From SZUA-35 sp963781035 (lineage in GTDB: Bacteria; Actinomycetota; Acidimicrobiia; Acidimicrobiales; SZUA-35): a DNA stretch of 64,000 bases. The notes beneath the pieces are model-generated. The model did no database searches. It worked only from the letters and a program-made list of their open reading frames with translations, and was not told the origin of the DNA. Of this stretch, positions 1 to 7,787 are shown in pieces. The stretch's first letter is position 1, and each line of letters starts with the position of its first letter. Location of the stretch: assembly GCA_963781035.1 (NCBI GenBank), contig CAWAEN010000003.1, positions 62,001 through 126,000 of the forward strand. The letters run 5' to 3'. The translations under genes were made by a program, and so were the position numbers.

Positions 1-9
1 CAGCCGACC

Positions 10-24
10 GGGGACCTTGTCCCC
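10..24. promoter_or_regulatory. GGGGAC-3nt-GTCCCC inverted repeat
   Basis: A perfect 6-bp inverted repeat (GGGGAC / GTCCCC, 3-nt spacer) ends about 35 bp before the start of the coiled-coil gene at 60. The half-sites resemble those of the palindrome at 2974-2989. It could be an operator or simply a small hairpin at the end of an upstream transcript, because the sequence begins here and the upstream gene is not visible. Confidence 0.35.
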
Positions 25-59
25 TGGCGGGCCGATCGGTCGGGACCGACGATCGAGAC

Positions 60-629
60 ATGACAACGACCTCTCGACACCACGCCCATGATCAGTTGCT
101 GTCTCGTGTCCGCCTGGCCGAACGGCGCCTGTCCCGACTGCAGGACGAACTGCAGAACAATGACGAATGGAGCAGCTCCGAACTCGCCGAGCGAGCCACC
201 GAACTCACAGCCCGATGCCGCGAGCTGGCGGACGAGATCCGCCGCTGGACCGAGGTGCGGATCGGGGCGTCGACCGCCGTCGAGGACCTCGCGTCCGCCG
301 CCGACGCCCTGGAAGCCGACCTGCTCTCCGCCCGGGCCACCGAGCCGGACCACTACGAAGAGGCAGTCGACCGACAGGTCCGAACATGGCGCACCAGGAT
401 CGATCGCCTCCGGCTCCAGCGCGGTCTGGCCTCGATGGAGACCCGCGACGAACTCGAAGACCTGGGTGACCGCCTGGAACACGCTCGCGACATCGTCATC
501 GCCGACCTCCAGAACGTCGTCGGCGACGCCAAGGAGACCGTCATCGATCTGCGAACCGACATCGAGAAGGTCGTCGTCGACGTCCGCAAGGCAGTCGAGC
601 ACGTGGCGGCCTCATTGACCAGGAACTGA
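60..629 (+). CDS. Hypothetical coiled-coil protein
   Basis: A 189-residue, highly charged (Glu/Arg/Asp-rich) protein with no signal peptide, Cys or membrane segment. Heptad-like spacing of Leu, Ile and Val runs through nearly the whole chain, so it is probably an extended helical, coiled-coil cytoplasmic protein. The C-terminal third (about residues 130-185) has repeated DLR/DIEKVVVDV-type amphipathic segments, reminiscent of apolipoprotein-like or phasin-like helices. No catalytic motif was recognised. The start is the first ATG after an upstream palindrome (10-24). The gene is convergent with groEL, and its stop codon lies inside a 23-bp tandem duplication. Function unknown. Confidence 0.75.
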   Translation: MTTTSRHHAHDQLLSRVRLAERRLSRLQDELQNNDEWSSSELAERATELTARCRELADEIRRWTEVRIGASTAVEDLASAADALEADLLSARATEPDHYEEAVDRQVRTWRTRIDRLRLQRGLASMETRDELEDLGDRLEHARDIVIADLQNVVGDAKETVIDLRTDIEKVVVDVRKAVEHVAASLTRN

Positions 630-664
630 TCATGTGGCGGCCCAGGAACTGATCATGTGGCGGC
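619..664. repeat. 23-bp exact tandem duplication
   Basis: Two head-to-tail identical copies of a 23-bp unit (619-641 and 642-664) that begins CCAGGAACTGATCATG. The first copy contains the TGA stop (627-629) of the coiled-coil gene, so the duplication extends only the non-coding tail. It looks like a recent slippage duplication, and each unit contains a TGATCA palindrome. Confidence 0.8.
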
Positions 665-697
665 GAGTCGTGGCGGCCGTCCCGTGATCTGATTCCC

Positions 698-2320
698 TCA
701 GTACATCTCCGGCGGCATCTGAGGAAGCGACTCGGGCTCCTCCACCTCGGTCATCGTGGCCTCCGCCAGGAGCAGGACCCCGGCCACGGACACCGCATGC
801 TGCAGCGCCGTCCGCACGACCTTCGTCGGGTCGATGATGCCGAGCTCGTCCATCTCGCCGTAGTCGCGGGTCCTCGCGTCGAAACCGAAGAACCCCGAAC
901 CCTTCTCGAGGCGATCGACCACGACCCCCGGGTCGCATCCGACGTTCACGGCCAGTTGTCGAGCCGGGACTTGGAGTGCCGACCGCAGGACGAGGACCCC
1001 GATGCGTTCATCGCCCTCGAACTCGCGGGCCAACGCATCGAGCGAAGGAATGCATCGGATCAACGCCGCGCCTCCTCCGGGCACGATGCCCTCCTCGACC
1101 GCGGCCTTCGTCGAATTGATGGCGTCGTCGTACGCCTCTTTCAGCCGTTCGACCTCGGCCTCGGACGGCGCACCGACCCGGATGACGGCGACCTTCCCCG
1201 TGAGCTTGGCCAGTCGTTCCTCCAGCTTCTCCCGGTCCCAGTCGGAAGTGGTTTCGTCGATCTGGCGCCGCAGCTCTGCGATGCGGCCATCGACCGCTTC
1301 CTGGCCGCCACTCCCGCCGATCACCGTCGCATCATCCCGGCTCACCACGACCTTCGCCGCCGACCCCAGGTCGCCGAGCGTGACGTTCTCCAGCTGATCA
1401 CCGGTCTCCTCCGAGATCAGCCGTCCGCCGGTGAGGATGGCGAGATCCTTCAGCATCTCCTTGCGACGGTCTCCGAACCCTGGTGCTTTCAGGGCAACCA
1501 CCTTCAACGAGCCCCGCATCTTGTTCAGCACCAGCGTGGCCAACGCCTCTCCTTCGACGTTCTCGGCCACGATCACGAGACCTCGTCCGCTCTGCATGAC
1601 CTGCTCGAGCAATGGCACGATGCTGCCGATCGTGGCGATCTTCTTCTCGAAGATGAGGATGAACGGATCCTCGAGCTCTGCCTCCATCGTCTGGGAGTCG
1701 GTTGCGAAGTACGCCGAGAGATACCCCTTGTCGATTTGGAAGCCCTCGACCACATCGAGCTCGGTCTCCATGCCCCGGGCCTGTTCGACCTCGATGATGC
1801 CGTCGGCGCCGACCTCGTCGACGGCCTTGGCCACCATCGCCCCGACCGCAGGATCGTTGTGGGCCGAGACTGTGGCGACATCGGCAGTGTCGCTCGTGCC
1901 CTTGACCGGCCGGGACATGTGGATCAACTCGGCGACGACGGCGTCGGTGGCCGCGGCGAGGCCACGCCGAATCGCGAGAGCACTCGAACCGGCGACCACG
2001 TTGCGAAGTCCTTCCTTGAACACGGCGTGGGCGAGGAGCGTCGAGGTCGTCGTCCCATCACCGACCTCGTCATTGGTGGCGACGGCGGCCTTGCGCAGCA
2101 TCTCGACCCCGAGGTTCTCCTCCCTGTCCTTGAGCGTGAGCTGTTTGGCGATCGTCACCCCGTCGTCGCAGACGATCGGATTGCCGAACTTCTTGTCGAT
2201 CAACACCGAACGCGATTCGGGCCCGAGCGTCGGGCGTACGGCATCCGCGAGGGCTTCGGCTCCGGCGAGCAGCTTGGCTCGGGCTTCGTCCCGGAACATC
2301 AACGATGTGTAGCTGGCCAT
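698..2320 (-). CDS. groL: Divergent type I chaperonin GroEL (Hsp60)
   Basis: A 540-residue ATP-dependent chaperonin of normal family length. Seen directly: phosphate-loop DDGVTI (about 52-57), catalytic GDGTTT (about 87-92) and GIVPGGGAAL near residue 410. The sequence departs from canonical GroEL elsewhere, with LTLKDREENLGVEM in place of the usual LEDPFENMGA stretch. The C-terminus ends in PQMPPEMY instead of a GGM-rich tail. No groES lies beside it. It sits 3 bp after the bifunctional-nuclease-domain gene, with AGGAG ahead of its ATG, so the two are probably cotranscribed. Many Actinobacteria carry several groEL copies; this looks like a specialised extra copy (inference). Confidence 0.93.
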   Translation of the reverse strand: MASYTSLMFRDEARAKLLAGAEALADAVRPTLGPESRSVLIDKKFGNPIVCDDGVTIAKQLTLKDREENLGVEMLRKAAVATNDEVGDGTTTSTLLAHAVFKEGLRNVVAGSSALAIRRGLAAATDAVVAELIHMSRPVKGTSDTADVATVSAHNDPAVGAMVAKAVDEVGADGIIEVEQARGMETELDVVEGFQIDKGYLSAYFATDSQTMEAELEDPFILIFEKKIATIGSIVPLLEQVMQSGRGLVIVAENVEGEALATLVLNKMRGSLKVVALKAPGFGDRRKEMLKDLAILTGGRLISEETGDQLENVTLGDLGSAAKVVVSRDDATVIGGSGGQEAVDGRIAELRRQIDETTSDWDREKLEERLAKLTGKVAVIRVGAPSEAEVERLKEAYDDAINSTKAAVEEGIVPGGGAALIRCIPSLDALAREFEGDERIGVLVLRSALQVPARQLAVNVGCDPGVVVDRLEKGSGFFGFDARTRDYGEMDELGIIDPTKVVRTALQHAVSVAGVLLLAEATMTEVEEPESLPQMPPEMY

Positions 2321-2323
2321 GGG

Positions 2324-2875
2324 TCACTCCTGATCGTGGTCGGGTTCGTCTGTGTCGGGCTTCTCCGTGTCGGGTGGACCTGCGAAGTCGGCCGGCTCGG
2401 CCGATTCGAGAAAGTCCTGGAACTCGACGATGGCGCGCTCGATCTCTTCCTCGGAAAGAGCGGCGTCCTCGTGTTCGACGACGACCGCCGCCTCGTCGAG
2501 CACGTCGACGGCGGCCATGATCGGCACACCGAGCCGCACGGCCAGTGCGATGGCGTCACTCGGTCTCGCGTCGATTCGCTGCACTCCGCTGGGCGTCTCG
2601 ACCTCGAGTTCGGCGAGGAACGTCCCGTGTTCGAGCGCCACGACCTCGACCGCCAACAACTCGCTGCCACCTGCCGCCATCACGTCGAGCAGCAGATCGT
2701 GCGTTCCCGGTCGGGGCGGCGTGACATCTGTCAGCCCGATGGCGATGGCGGTCGCCTCGGCCGGACCGATGAAGATCGGGAGCACCCGCGTGACCTCGTT
2801 GGACTCTCCGAGCAACACCACGGACGCACCCGACTCGCGATCGACCTGCATGCCGAGAATCTCCACTGGAACCAT
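2324..2875 (-). CDS. Bifunctional nuclease (BFN/DUF151) domain protein
   Basis: A 183-residue protein whose first ~135 residues match the BFN family: it opens MVPVEILGM, has LPIFIGPAEA around 32-41 and RPSDAIALAVR around 103-113. The last ~45 residues are an acidic Asp/Glu/Pro tail (PDTDEPDHD). BFN-domain proteins have been linked to nuclease activity and stress responses, but the actinobacterial role is poorly defined. It is the first gene of a two-gene unit with the divergent groEL 3 bp downstream. A palindrome (2974-2989) lies about 100 bp upstream between it and the divergent small gene at 3105. Confidence 0.88.
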   Translation of the reverse strand: MVPVEILGMQVDRESGASVVLLGESNEVTRVLPIFIGPAEATAIAIGLTDVTPPRPGTHDLLLDVMAAGGSELLAVEVVALEHGTFLAELEVETPSGVQRIDARPSDAIALAVRLGVPIMAAVDVLDEAAVVVEHEDAALSEEEIERAIVEFQDFLESAEPADFAGPPDTEKPDTDEPDHDQE

Positions 2876-2973
2876 TCAGGGCCTCCCGTTCGTTCCGTTG
2901 CGTTCCTGTGCCGGCCGCATCCCATTCGAGGTCGGTCGCCTCGCGATTGTTCGCCAGCAGACCCTCGTCCACT

Positions 2974-2989
2974 AGGGACCGATGTCCCT
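2974..2989. promoter_or_regulatory. AGGGAC-4nt-GTCCCT palindrome (possible operator)
   Basis: A perfect 6-bp inverted repeat with 4-nt spacer lies in the divergent intergenic region between the BFN-groEL unit and the small plus-strand gene at 3105. The GGGAC-N4-GTCCC architecture resembles the core of the mycobacterial DosR/DevR box (GGGAC, TWWA, GTCCC), although the spacer here (CGAT) does not fit the AT-rich consensus. Its position would allow control of both directions. No DosR-like regulator gene is in the window. Confidence 0.4.
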
Positions 2990-3104
2990 GGTCTCGTCAT
3001 CGAGCTCGAGACCGTGGACCTTCGACCCTGCGCCGCATCCTCGACCACTGCGACGCTGGTCATCGTCGGCCATTCGGCCACGTCCGACCAGAAGGAGGAA
3101 CGAC

Positions 3105-3344
3105 ATGTCGGTCTTCTCCGGCAATCCCGATCCGGATCCCGTCTACGAGGTGACCGTCTACGAAGACGGTTCGGTCGTGAGCTGTACGTCGTTCGAGACA
3201 CTGCAGGAGGCTGAGGTGTTCGCCGAGGGGTGGACCGAACGGGTTCCGGGCGCAACGTTCGAGATCGAGGACCCATCGCACGATCACTCGGCGTGGGAGG
3301 CCGTCGCAGCTGACGTGCCGCTCGAGTTCGAGGCACCGTCCTAG
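3105..3344 (+). CDS. Small acidic hypothetical protein
   Basis: A 79-residue acidic protein without Trp-rich or membrane segments. An alternating pattern of aromatic and charged residues (VYEVTVYEDGS) suggests a small beta-containing fold. I chose the ATG at 3105 over the upstream in-frame start at 2982 because a clear GGAGG-type ribosome binding site (3093-3098) sits just before it and the upstream extension is low-complexity Ser/Arg. It is transcribed divergently from the BFN-groEL unit across the GGGAC palindrome. No family recognised. Confidence 0.7.
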   Translation: MSVFSGNPDPDPVYEVTVYEDGSVVSCTSFETLQEAEVFAEGWTERVPGATFEIEDPSHDHSAWEAVAADVPLEFEAPS

Positions 3345-3422
3345 GAGACCCCGAGCACTTGGCCATGATCCAACCGGGGCCTGTGTGCTAACGAAACCGG
3401 TCCTCGAGCCTCCTGTAGATTC

Positions 3423-3896
3423 GTGAAGGCCATGACCGAAGACCGCGTCGAGGAGGCGTATCGACGCCTGCACCCCAGGTTGTGGCGAGCCCTGCTCGCC
3501 TACTGCGGCGATCCCGATGTCGCCAGCGATGCCGAAGCCGACACCTTCAACCAAGCCCTCCGCCGCGGCGCCGAGATCAGAGACGTCGATGCCTGGATCT
3601 GGCGAAGCGCCTTCAAGATCGCCGCCGGCCTCCTGGCCGACCAGCGCACGAGACGCATCCCTGTCGACGACGGCACGACCCTCCTGCTCTACGAGTCCCC
3701 CATCGTCGACTTCCTCTCCCAACTCGGCGAGCTCAGCGACCAACAGCGAGCGATCGTCGTGCTTCGCTACGCCGGCAACTTCAAACCGACCGAAATCGCC
3801 GAACTGATCGATTCGACCCCGGGCTCGGTGCGAGTCCAACTGCACCGATCACTCACCCAACTCCGCCGCCTGATGGAGACCCCCGATGGCAGATGA
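3423..3896 (+). CDS. ECF-type RNA polymerase sigma factor
   Basis: A 157-residue sigma-70 family factor of the short extracytoplasmic-function type. Region 2 is recognisable around residues 10-75 (EEAYRRLHPRLWRALL, then DAWIWRSAFKIA). Region 4 helix-turn-helix lies around residues 105-150 (LSDQQRAIVVLRY, FKPTEIAELI, GSVRVQLHRS). The predicted GTG start at 3423 and the ATG at 3432 are both possible. It overlaps the next gene by 11 bp, typical of an ECF sigma translationally coupled to a membrane regulator. Confidence 0.88.
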   Translation: MKAMTEDRVEEAYRRLHPRLWRALLAYCGDPDVASDAEADTFNQALRRGAEIRDVDAWIWRSAFKIAAGLLADQRTRRIPVDDGTTLLLYESPIVDFLSQLGELSDQQRAIVVLRYAGNFKPTEIAELIDSTPGSVRVQLHRSLTQLRRLMETPDGR

Positions 3897-4560
3897 CCCG
3901 TTCCTCGACCGCCACCCCGCCGACGACAACGACGCCCTCGACCCCGACCTCACCGCCCGATTCCGTCTGCTGGAGTCACTGACACCGCCGGACACCTGGC
4001 CGCGGAGAACCGGGGCAGCAACCGCGGAAGAGATCGGGTCGGACCGCAGCGGTGAGCGACCCTGGTGGCTACTCGTTGCCGCCGCAGCTGTCGTCGTCGC
4101 CGGCGTCGCCGCCCTCCAACTCGGTCCCACCGGCACCACATCGGTCGACGTCGCCGATGCGGGAACTCCCACTTGCCCCGTCACTGTCGCCCCCGAGGCC
4201 GGCTTCGAGCCGCCCGAGCCGTGGCCGGCGACCCCGAGCGCCGAGGAGTACGCGTGGTACGGAACCAAGGACCTCTGGACGGTGATCGACCGGGGCGAAC
4301 ATGCGCCCCGCAAGGGCGTGTGGTGGAGCGCCAACTTCCCGGGCGGGGCCGAGGAAGAACAACCCCAACTGCACATCACGTACCGACGCCTCGGCTCGGA
4401 CGAGCCGACGATCGTGTTCGGTGGGCCGGGAACCAACGCCTACACCGTCCAGGACGGCGACTTCATGATCAACGGCATCGAACCGGAAGCACCTGGTTGT
4501 TGGCTGGCCACGGCCACCTACAAAGGGGCCACCCTCAGCTACGTGTACGAGGTCGGCTGA
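3886..4560 (+). CDS. Single-pass membrane protein, candidate anti-sigma partner
   Basis: A 224-residue protein with an acidic cytoplasmic N-terminus (about 1-58), one membrane helix (about 60-80, WWLLVAAAAVVVAGVAAL) and a ~140-residue extracytoplasmic domain with two Cys. It overlaps the ECF sigma gene by 11 bp, so by context it is a candidate anti-sigma or co-regulated sensor. However, the short N-terminus has no HxxxCxxC zinc-binding anti-sigma motif, so any sigma binding would be non-canonical. Its external domain matches nothing I recognise. Confidence 0.75.
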   Translation: MADDPFLDRHPADDNDALDPDLTARFRLLESLTPPDTWPRRTGAATAEEIGSDRSGERPWWLLVAAAAVVVAGVAALQLGPTGTTSVDVADAGTPTCPVTVAPEAGFEPPEPWPATPSAEEYAWYGTKDLWTVIDRGEHAPRKGVWWSANFPGGAEEEQPQLHITYRRLGSDEPTIVFGGPGTNAYTVQDGDFMINGIEPEAPGCWLATATYKGATLSYVYEVG

Positions 4561-4569
4561 CGGGCACCG

Positions 4570-7500
4570 TCACCGGCGAATCGAGACGCACGGATCGGTC
4601 GAGCACACCGTGGTTCCCGACGCCGGGTTCGGGATCACCGACCCGCCACGAAGCCCATTGGGGAGATCGACCGCGTCACCCACCGTCATCCGAGCCCGCC
4701 GATCGGAGGTCTCGCTCGCGTCGGCCCCGGCATCGGGATCGCTCTCGGCGGCACCGTCGGTCCCACTCGCTCCGCCGCTGTCAGCAGAACCACTGTCACC
4801 CGAACCGCCATCGGTTGCCGGCGCTCCCGAATCGGTGGTTCCCGGATTCGGTCCGCCCTCGGCGTCGGGTACGGCGCCATCCAGGGCGACGAATGCATAG
4901 GCATCGGGAATCCTCAACACAACTCCGGTCGGTGACTTCTGGAGAGTGATGTCGACCACGCCGGGGGCGGCCCGCAGCGGCGTGCGCACCGTGATCTGAG
5001 TGCGGTTCTGGTGCACCACCTGGCCCGGCTGATCACCGAACCAGACATAGGTGTCCGACGGGAACGTTCCCGAGATCACCACGGTGTTCGCCGCCGTCAC
5101 ATACCCCGCCTGCGGGCTCACTGACGTCGCCTCCCACTCACCCTTCTGCGCTGTCCCCGAGCCGAGGCCGTCCGGGACCGGTGCCGGCGTCTGCGGAATC
5201 GTGTTGGAGGGGACCGGCCCGGTCTCCGATGGCGACGTCGCCCCGGCCGCCGGCGTTGGGTCCGACGATCCAGCCGACCCGCTGTCGGCAACCGGAGAGG
5301 ACGAAGCGTCATCGCCGCCGCCGGAAGTCGGGGCAGTGGCCGCATCGGTCGAGGTCGGTGCTTCGTTGGGTCGAACGGTTGTCGGGGACGAGGTCGATCC
5401 TCCGGAGTCACTCTTGCCACCCGACGAGGCGGTGCCATCAGAGGAACCCGTGCCATCGGAGGAACCGCTGCCACCCGACGAGGTCGTGCCGTCCGAGGAG
5501 CCGGTGCCATCGGTCGAGGCGGTGCCATCGGACCCGATCGTGGGCCGCGTCGTGTCCGAGCCCTCGACCACTTCGTCAACGGACGGCGTCGGCAAGGGGA
5601 CGGTCGTCGGCGGTGTCGTGTCGACCGGCGTCTCCGGATCGCCCGGGATCTCGAACGTGGTCACGAAGGCATCGCCGAGTCTGAACTCGGAGGTGGCGAG
5701 CGGAACGGCCTCGATGATGAAGCTGTAGCGCCCAGCGGGCAGCGTCGTGCCGACGGCGACCGACGTCGCATCCGCATCGGCGAGCTCGACTGCGCCGGTC
5801 GCACTGGTGGTCACGACCTCGCCGTCGACCACGAACGGGTGATCGACGATGGCGTAGGCACCGTTGTCGTTGGTGTGGACCAGCGACAGCTCCCAGCGGT
5901 ACTCCTCATCGAACACCACAGGCGGCGTCACGATCTCGACCGTGGCGGTGACGGCGTTCGACGGTCGGCTGATGCCGCTGACCCGCACCTCCAATTCGGT
6001 CGGGATCGGCGCCAGACCCTCGGCCCCGATGGCCGATGCCGTGTTGACCCGACCAGAAGCAGCAGACGTCGACAGCGCGTCACTGCGATCGACGCTGGAC
6101 ACGACGGCGTCGATCACCTCGGTGAGCGTGGCCTCCGGAGCGGTCTGCATCACCAGCGCCACCGTTGCTGCGACTGCCGGCGACGCCTGGCTCGTTCCCG
6201 ACATGAATCGGAAGTCGTCGCCGGGAACCGTCGACAGGATCAACTCACCGGGGGCGTAGACGTCGACGATGCCGGCCCCGTAGTTGGAGAACGATGCCCG
6301 AGTGTCAGACGGGCTCGACGCTCCGACGACAATCATGTTCGGCCGGTTGAAACTGGCCGGGTACACGGGAAGTGACGCCAGGTCGACTCCGTGATTTCCG
6401 GCGGCGACCACCACGACGATGCCCTTCGACGCGGCGTAGTCGATGGCAGCACCCATGGGCGCCACCGAGGCGGCCGACGTCCCCGGCTGTGATCCGAGCG
6501 ACAGGTTGATGATGTCGGCTCCGTTGTCAACCGCATACCGGATGGCGGCGGTCACCGCCGCCCCCGTGATCGAGTCGCCGCTCGTGGTCCGCTTGGCCAC
6601 ATTCAGATCCATCACCCGAACGTCAGGGGCGACTCCGGCCACGCCGCGACCATCCCGGTTGGCCGTGATGATGCCGCTGACGTGAGTCCCATGGGAGTCG
6701 GCGCCCTCGTTGAACGGTGACGGATCGTTGTTGGCGAAATCCCAGCCACTGCAATCATCGACGTAGCCGTTGCCGTCGTCATCGATCTCGTTGCCGCACA
6801 CCTCACCCAAGTTCGACCATGCCGAGTTGGTGAGGTCGCCATGAGCGAAGTCGACACCAGAGTCGATGACGGCGACGACGATTCCGCTCCCGTCGGCTCG
6901 TTCGAGCGTGGACGCGACATCGAGGTCGGCGTCTTCCACCTGCTCGATGGCGGTGACGGTCGACAAGTTGGTGCCGTCATTCTCGAGGGCCCACTGAAAA
7001 CCTTCGTACTGGTCGGCGGTGACGCCGAAGGGAACATCGTCCACGATGGCGAAGATCCGTGGATCGATCACCGACAAGTCGCTCACGCTGACACCGAAGG
7101 TCCCGTCACCGATCACGGTGATGCCCGCCACCGCTGGGTCGGCGGCCAGCTGATCGATGTACGGATTGCCGTATGACATGGCGACGTCGGCCTGGATGAT
7201 CGGCTCCGGCTCAGGGGCCGGCTCGGTCGTCGGCGTCGGCGTCGGCGCCGGCGCCGTCAAGGGAACGAACTGACCGTCCTCGGCGACGTAACCGATCTCA
7301 CCGTCGCGAACTCCCAGCGGTACACCGGGTGGTACATCGGCCACCATCTCCGGGGTCAGGAAATCAGCGGGGTCCAAGGGCTCATCGGCTCGGAGGACCT
7401 CCCCGGTCGCCACGCTTGCAGGTGCGGCACCATCACGCTCCGAGGTCCCGGCGGGGAGCCCGACGATCGGGGTGACGATCACATGGCTCAGGCCGTCATC

Positions 7501-7629
7501 GGGGAACACCGCCTCGGTGTTGATCGTGTCGTCGATCGGAGGCGCGGTCGCTGCAACCGTCGTCGTTGCACAGCCGCCGGCAAAGAACGCGGCAGCGCAG
7601 ACCATCGTGGTGAGGCATCGTGCCTTCAT
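4570..7629 (-). CDS. Secreted subtilisin-like (S8) serine protease, lipid-anchored
   Basis: A 1019-residue protein. The start at 7629 is preferred because AAGGA sits 10 nt upstream and it gives a lipoprotein signal (MKARCLTTMV... AFFAGGC), placing the mature protein on the outer face of the membrane. The catalytic triad is visible: Asp in VIDSGVD (about 255), His in HGTHVSG (about 313) and Ser in SGTSQASP (about 478). After the peptidase come a beta-rich region (about 530-670), a Ser/Gly/Thr/Asp low-complexity linker (about 683-793), and an IPT/TIG-like Ig domain (about 830-915). A second Gly/Asp-rich stretch follows, ending in a tail with two Cys. Unusually long for S8; the linker suggests reach through the cell wall. 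Divergent from the flippase gene. Confidence 0.93.
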   Translation of the reverse strand: MKARCLTTMVCAAAFFAGGCATTTVAATAPPIDDTINTEAVFPDDGLSHVIVTPIVGLPAGTSERDGAAPASVATGEVLRADEPLDPADFLTPEMVADVPPGVPLGVRDGEIGYVAEDGQFVPLTAPAPTPTPTTEPAPEPEPIIQADVAMSYGNPYIDQLAADPAVAGITVIGDGTFGVSVSDLSVIDPRIFAIVDDVPFGVTADQYEGFQWALENDGTNLSTVTAIEQVEDADLDVASTLERADGSGIVVAVIDSGVDFAHGDLTNSAWSNLGEVCGNEIDDDGNGYVDDCSGWDFANNDPSPFNEGADSHGTHVSGIITANRDGRGVAGVAPDVRVMDLNVAKRTTSGDSITGAAVTAAIRYAVDNGADIINLSLGSQPGTSAASVAPMGAAIDYAASKGIVVVVAAGNHGVDLASLPVYPASFNRPNMIVVGASSPSDTRASFSNYGAGIVDVYAPGELILSTVPGDDFRFMSGTSQASPAVAATVALVMQTAPEATLTEVIDAVVSSVDRSDALSTSAASGRVNTASAIGAEGLAPIPTELEVRVSGISRPSNAVTATVEIVTPPVVFDEEYRWELSLVHTNDNGAYAIVDHPFVVDGEVVTTSATGAVELADADATSVAVGTTLPAGRYSFIIEAVPLATSEFRLGDAFVTTFEIPGDPETPVDTTPPTTVPLPTPSVDEVVEGSDTTRPTIGSDGTASTDGTGSSDGTTSSGGSGSSDGTGSSDGTASSGGKSDSGGSTSSPTTVRPNEAPTSTDAATAPTSGGGDDASSSPVADSGSAGSSDPTPAAGATSPSETGPVPSNTIPQTPAPVPDGLGSGTAQKGEWEATSVSPQAGYVTAANTVVISGTFPSDTYVWFGDQPGQVVHQNRTQITVRTPLRAAPGVVDITLQKSPTGVVLRIPDAYAFVALDGAVPDAEGGPNPGTTDSGAPATDGGSGDSGSADSGGASGTDGAAESDPDAGADASETSDRRARMTVGDAVDLPNGLRGGSVIPNPASGTTVCSTDPCVSIRR

Positions 7630-7787
7630 CGAGAACCCATCCTTGGCAGTGCACAACGCACCGTCATCCACTCGATTCATCGACGCCGATCCGGCAGGCC
7701 TTGAGCCGGTACGCCGGAGCAGAGCCACATCGAGGGTGAAACAGCCCTGGACCCTTTCGGTTACCACCCAGTAGCGTCGGCAGCCGG

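Noticed and set aside
797..3214. An 805-residue plus-strand open frame opposite groEL and the BFN gene
   Set aside because: It is an antisense shadow. High GC content keeps it open, composition is Arg/His/Asp-rich without motifs, and the minus-strand proteins are recognisable families.
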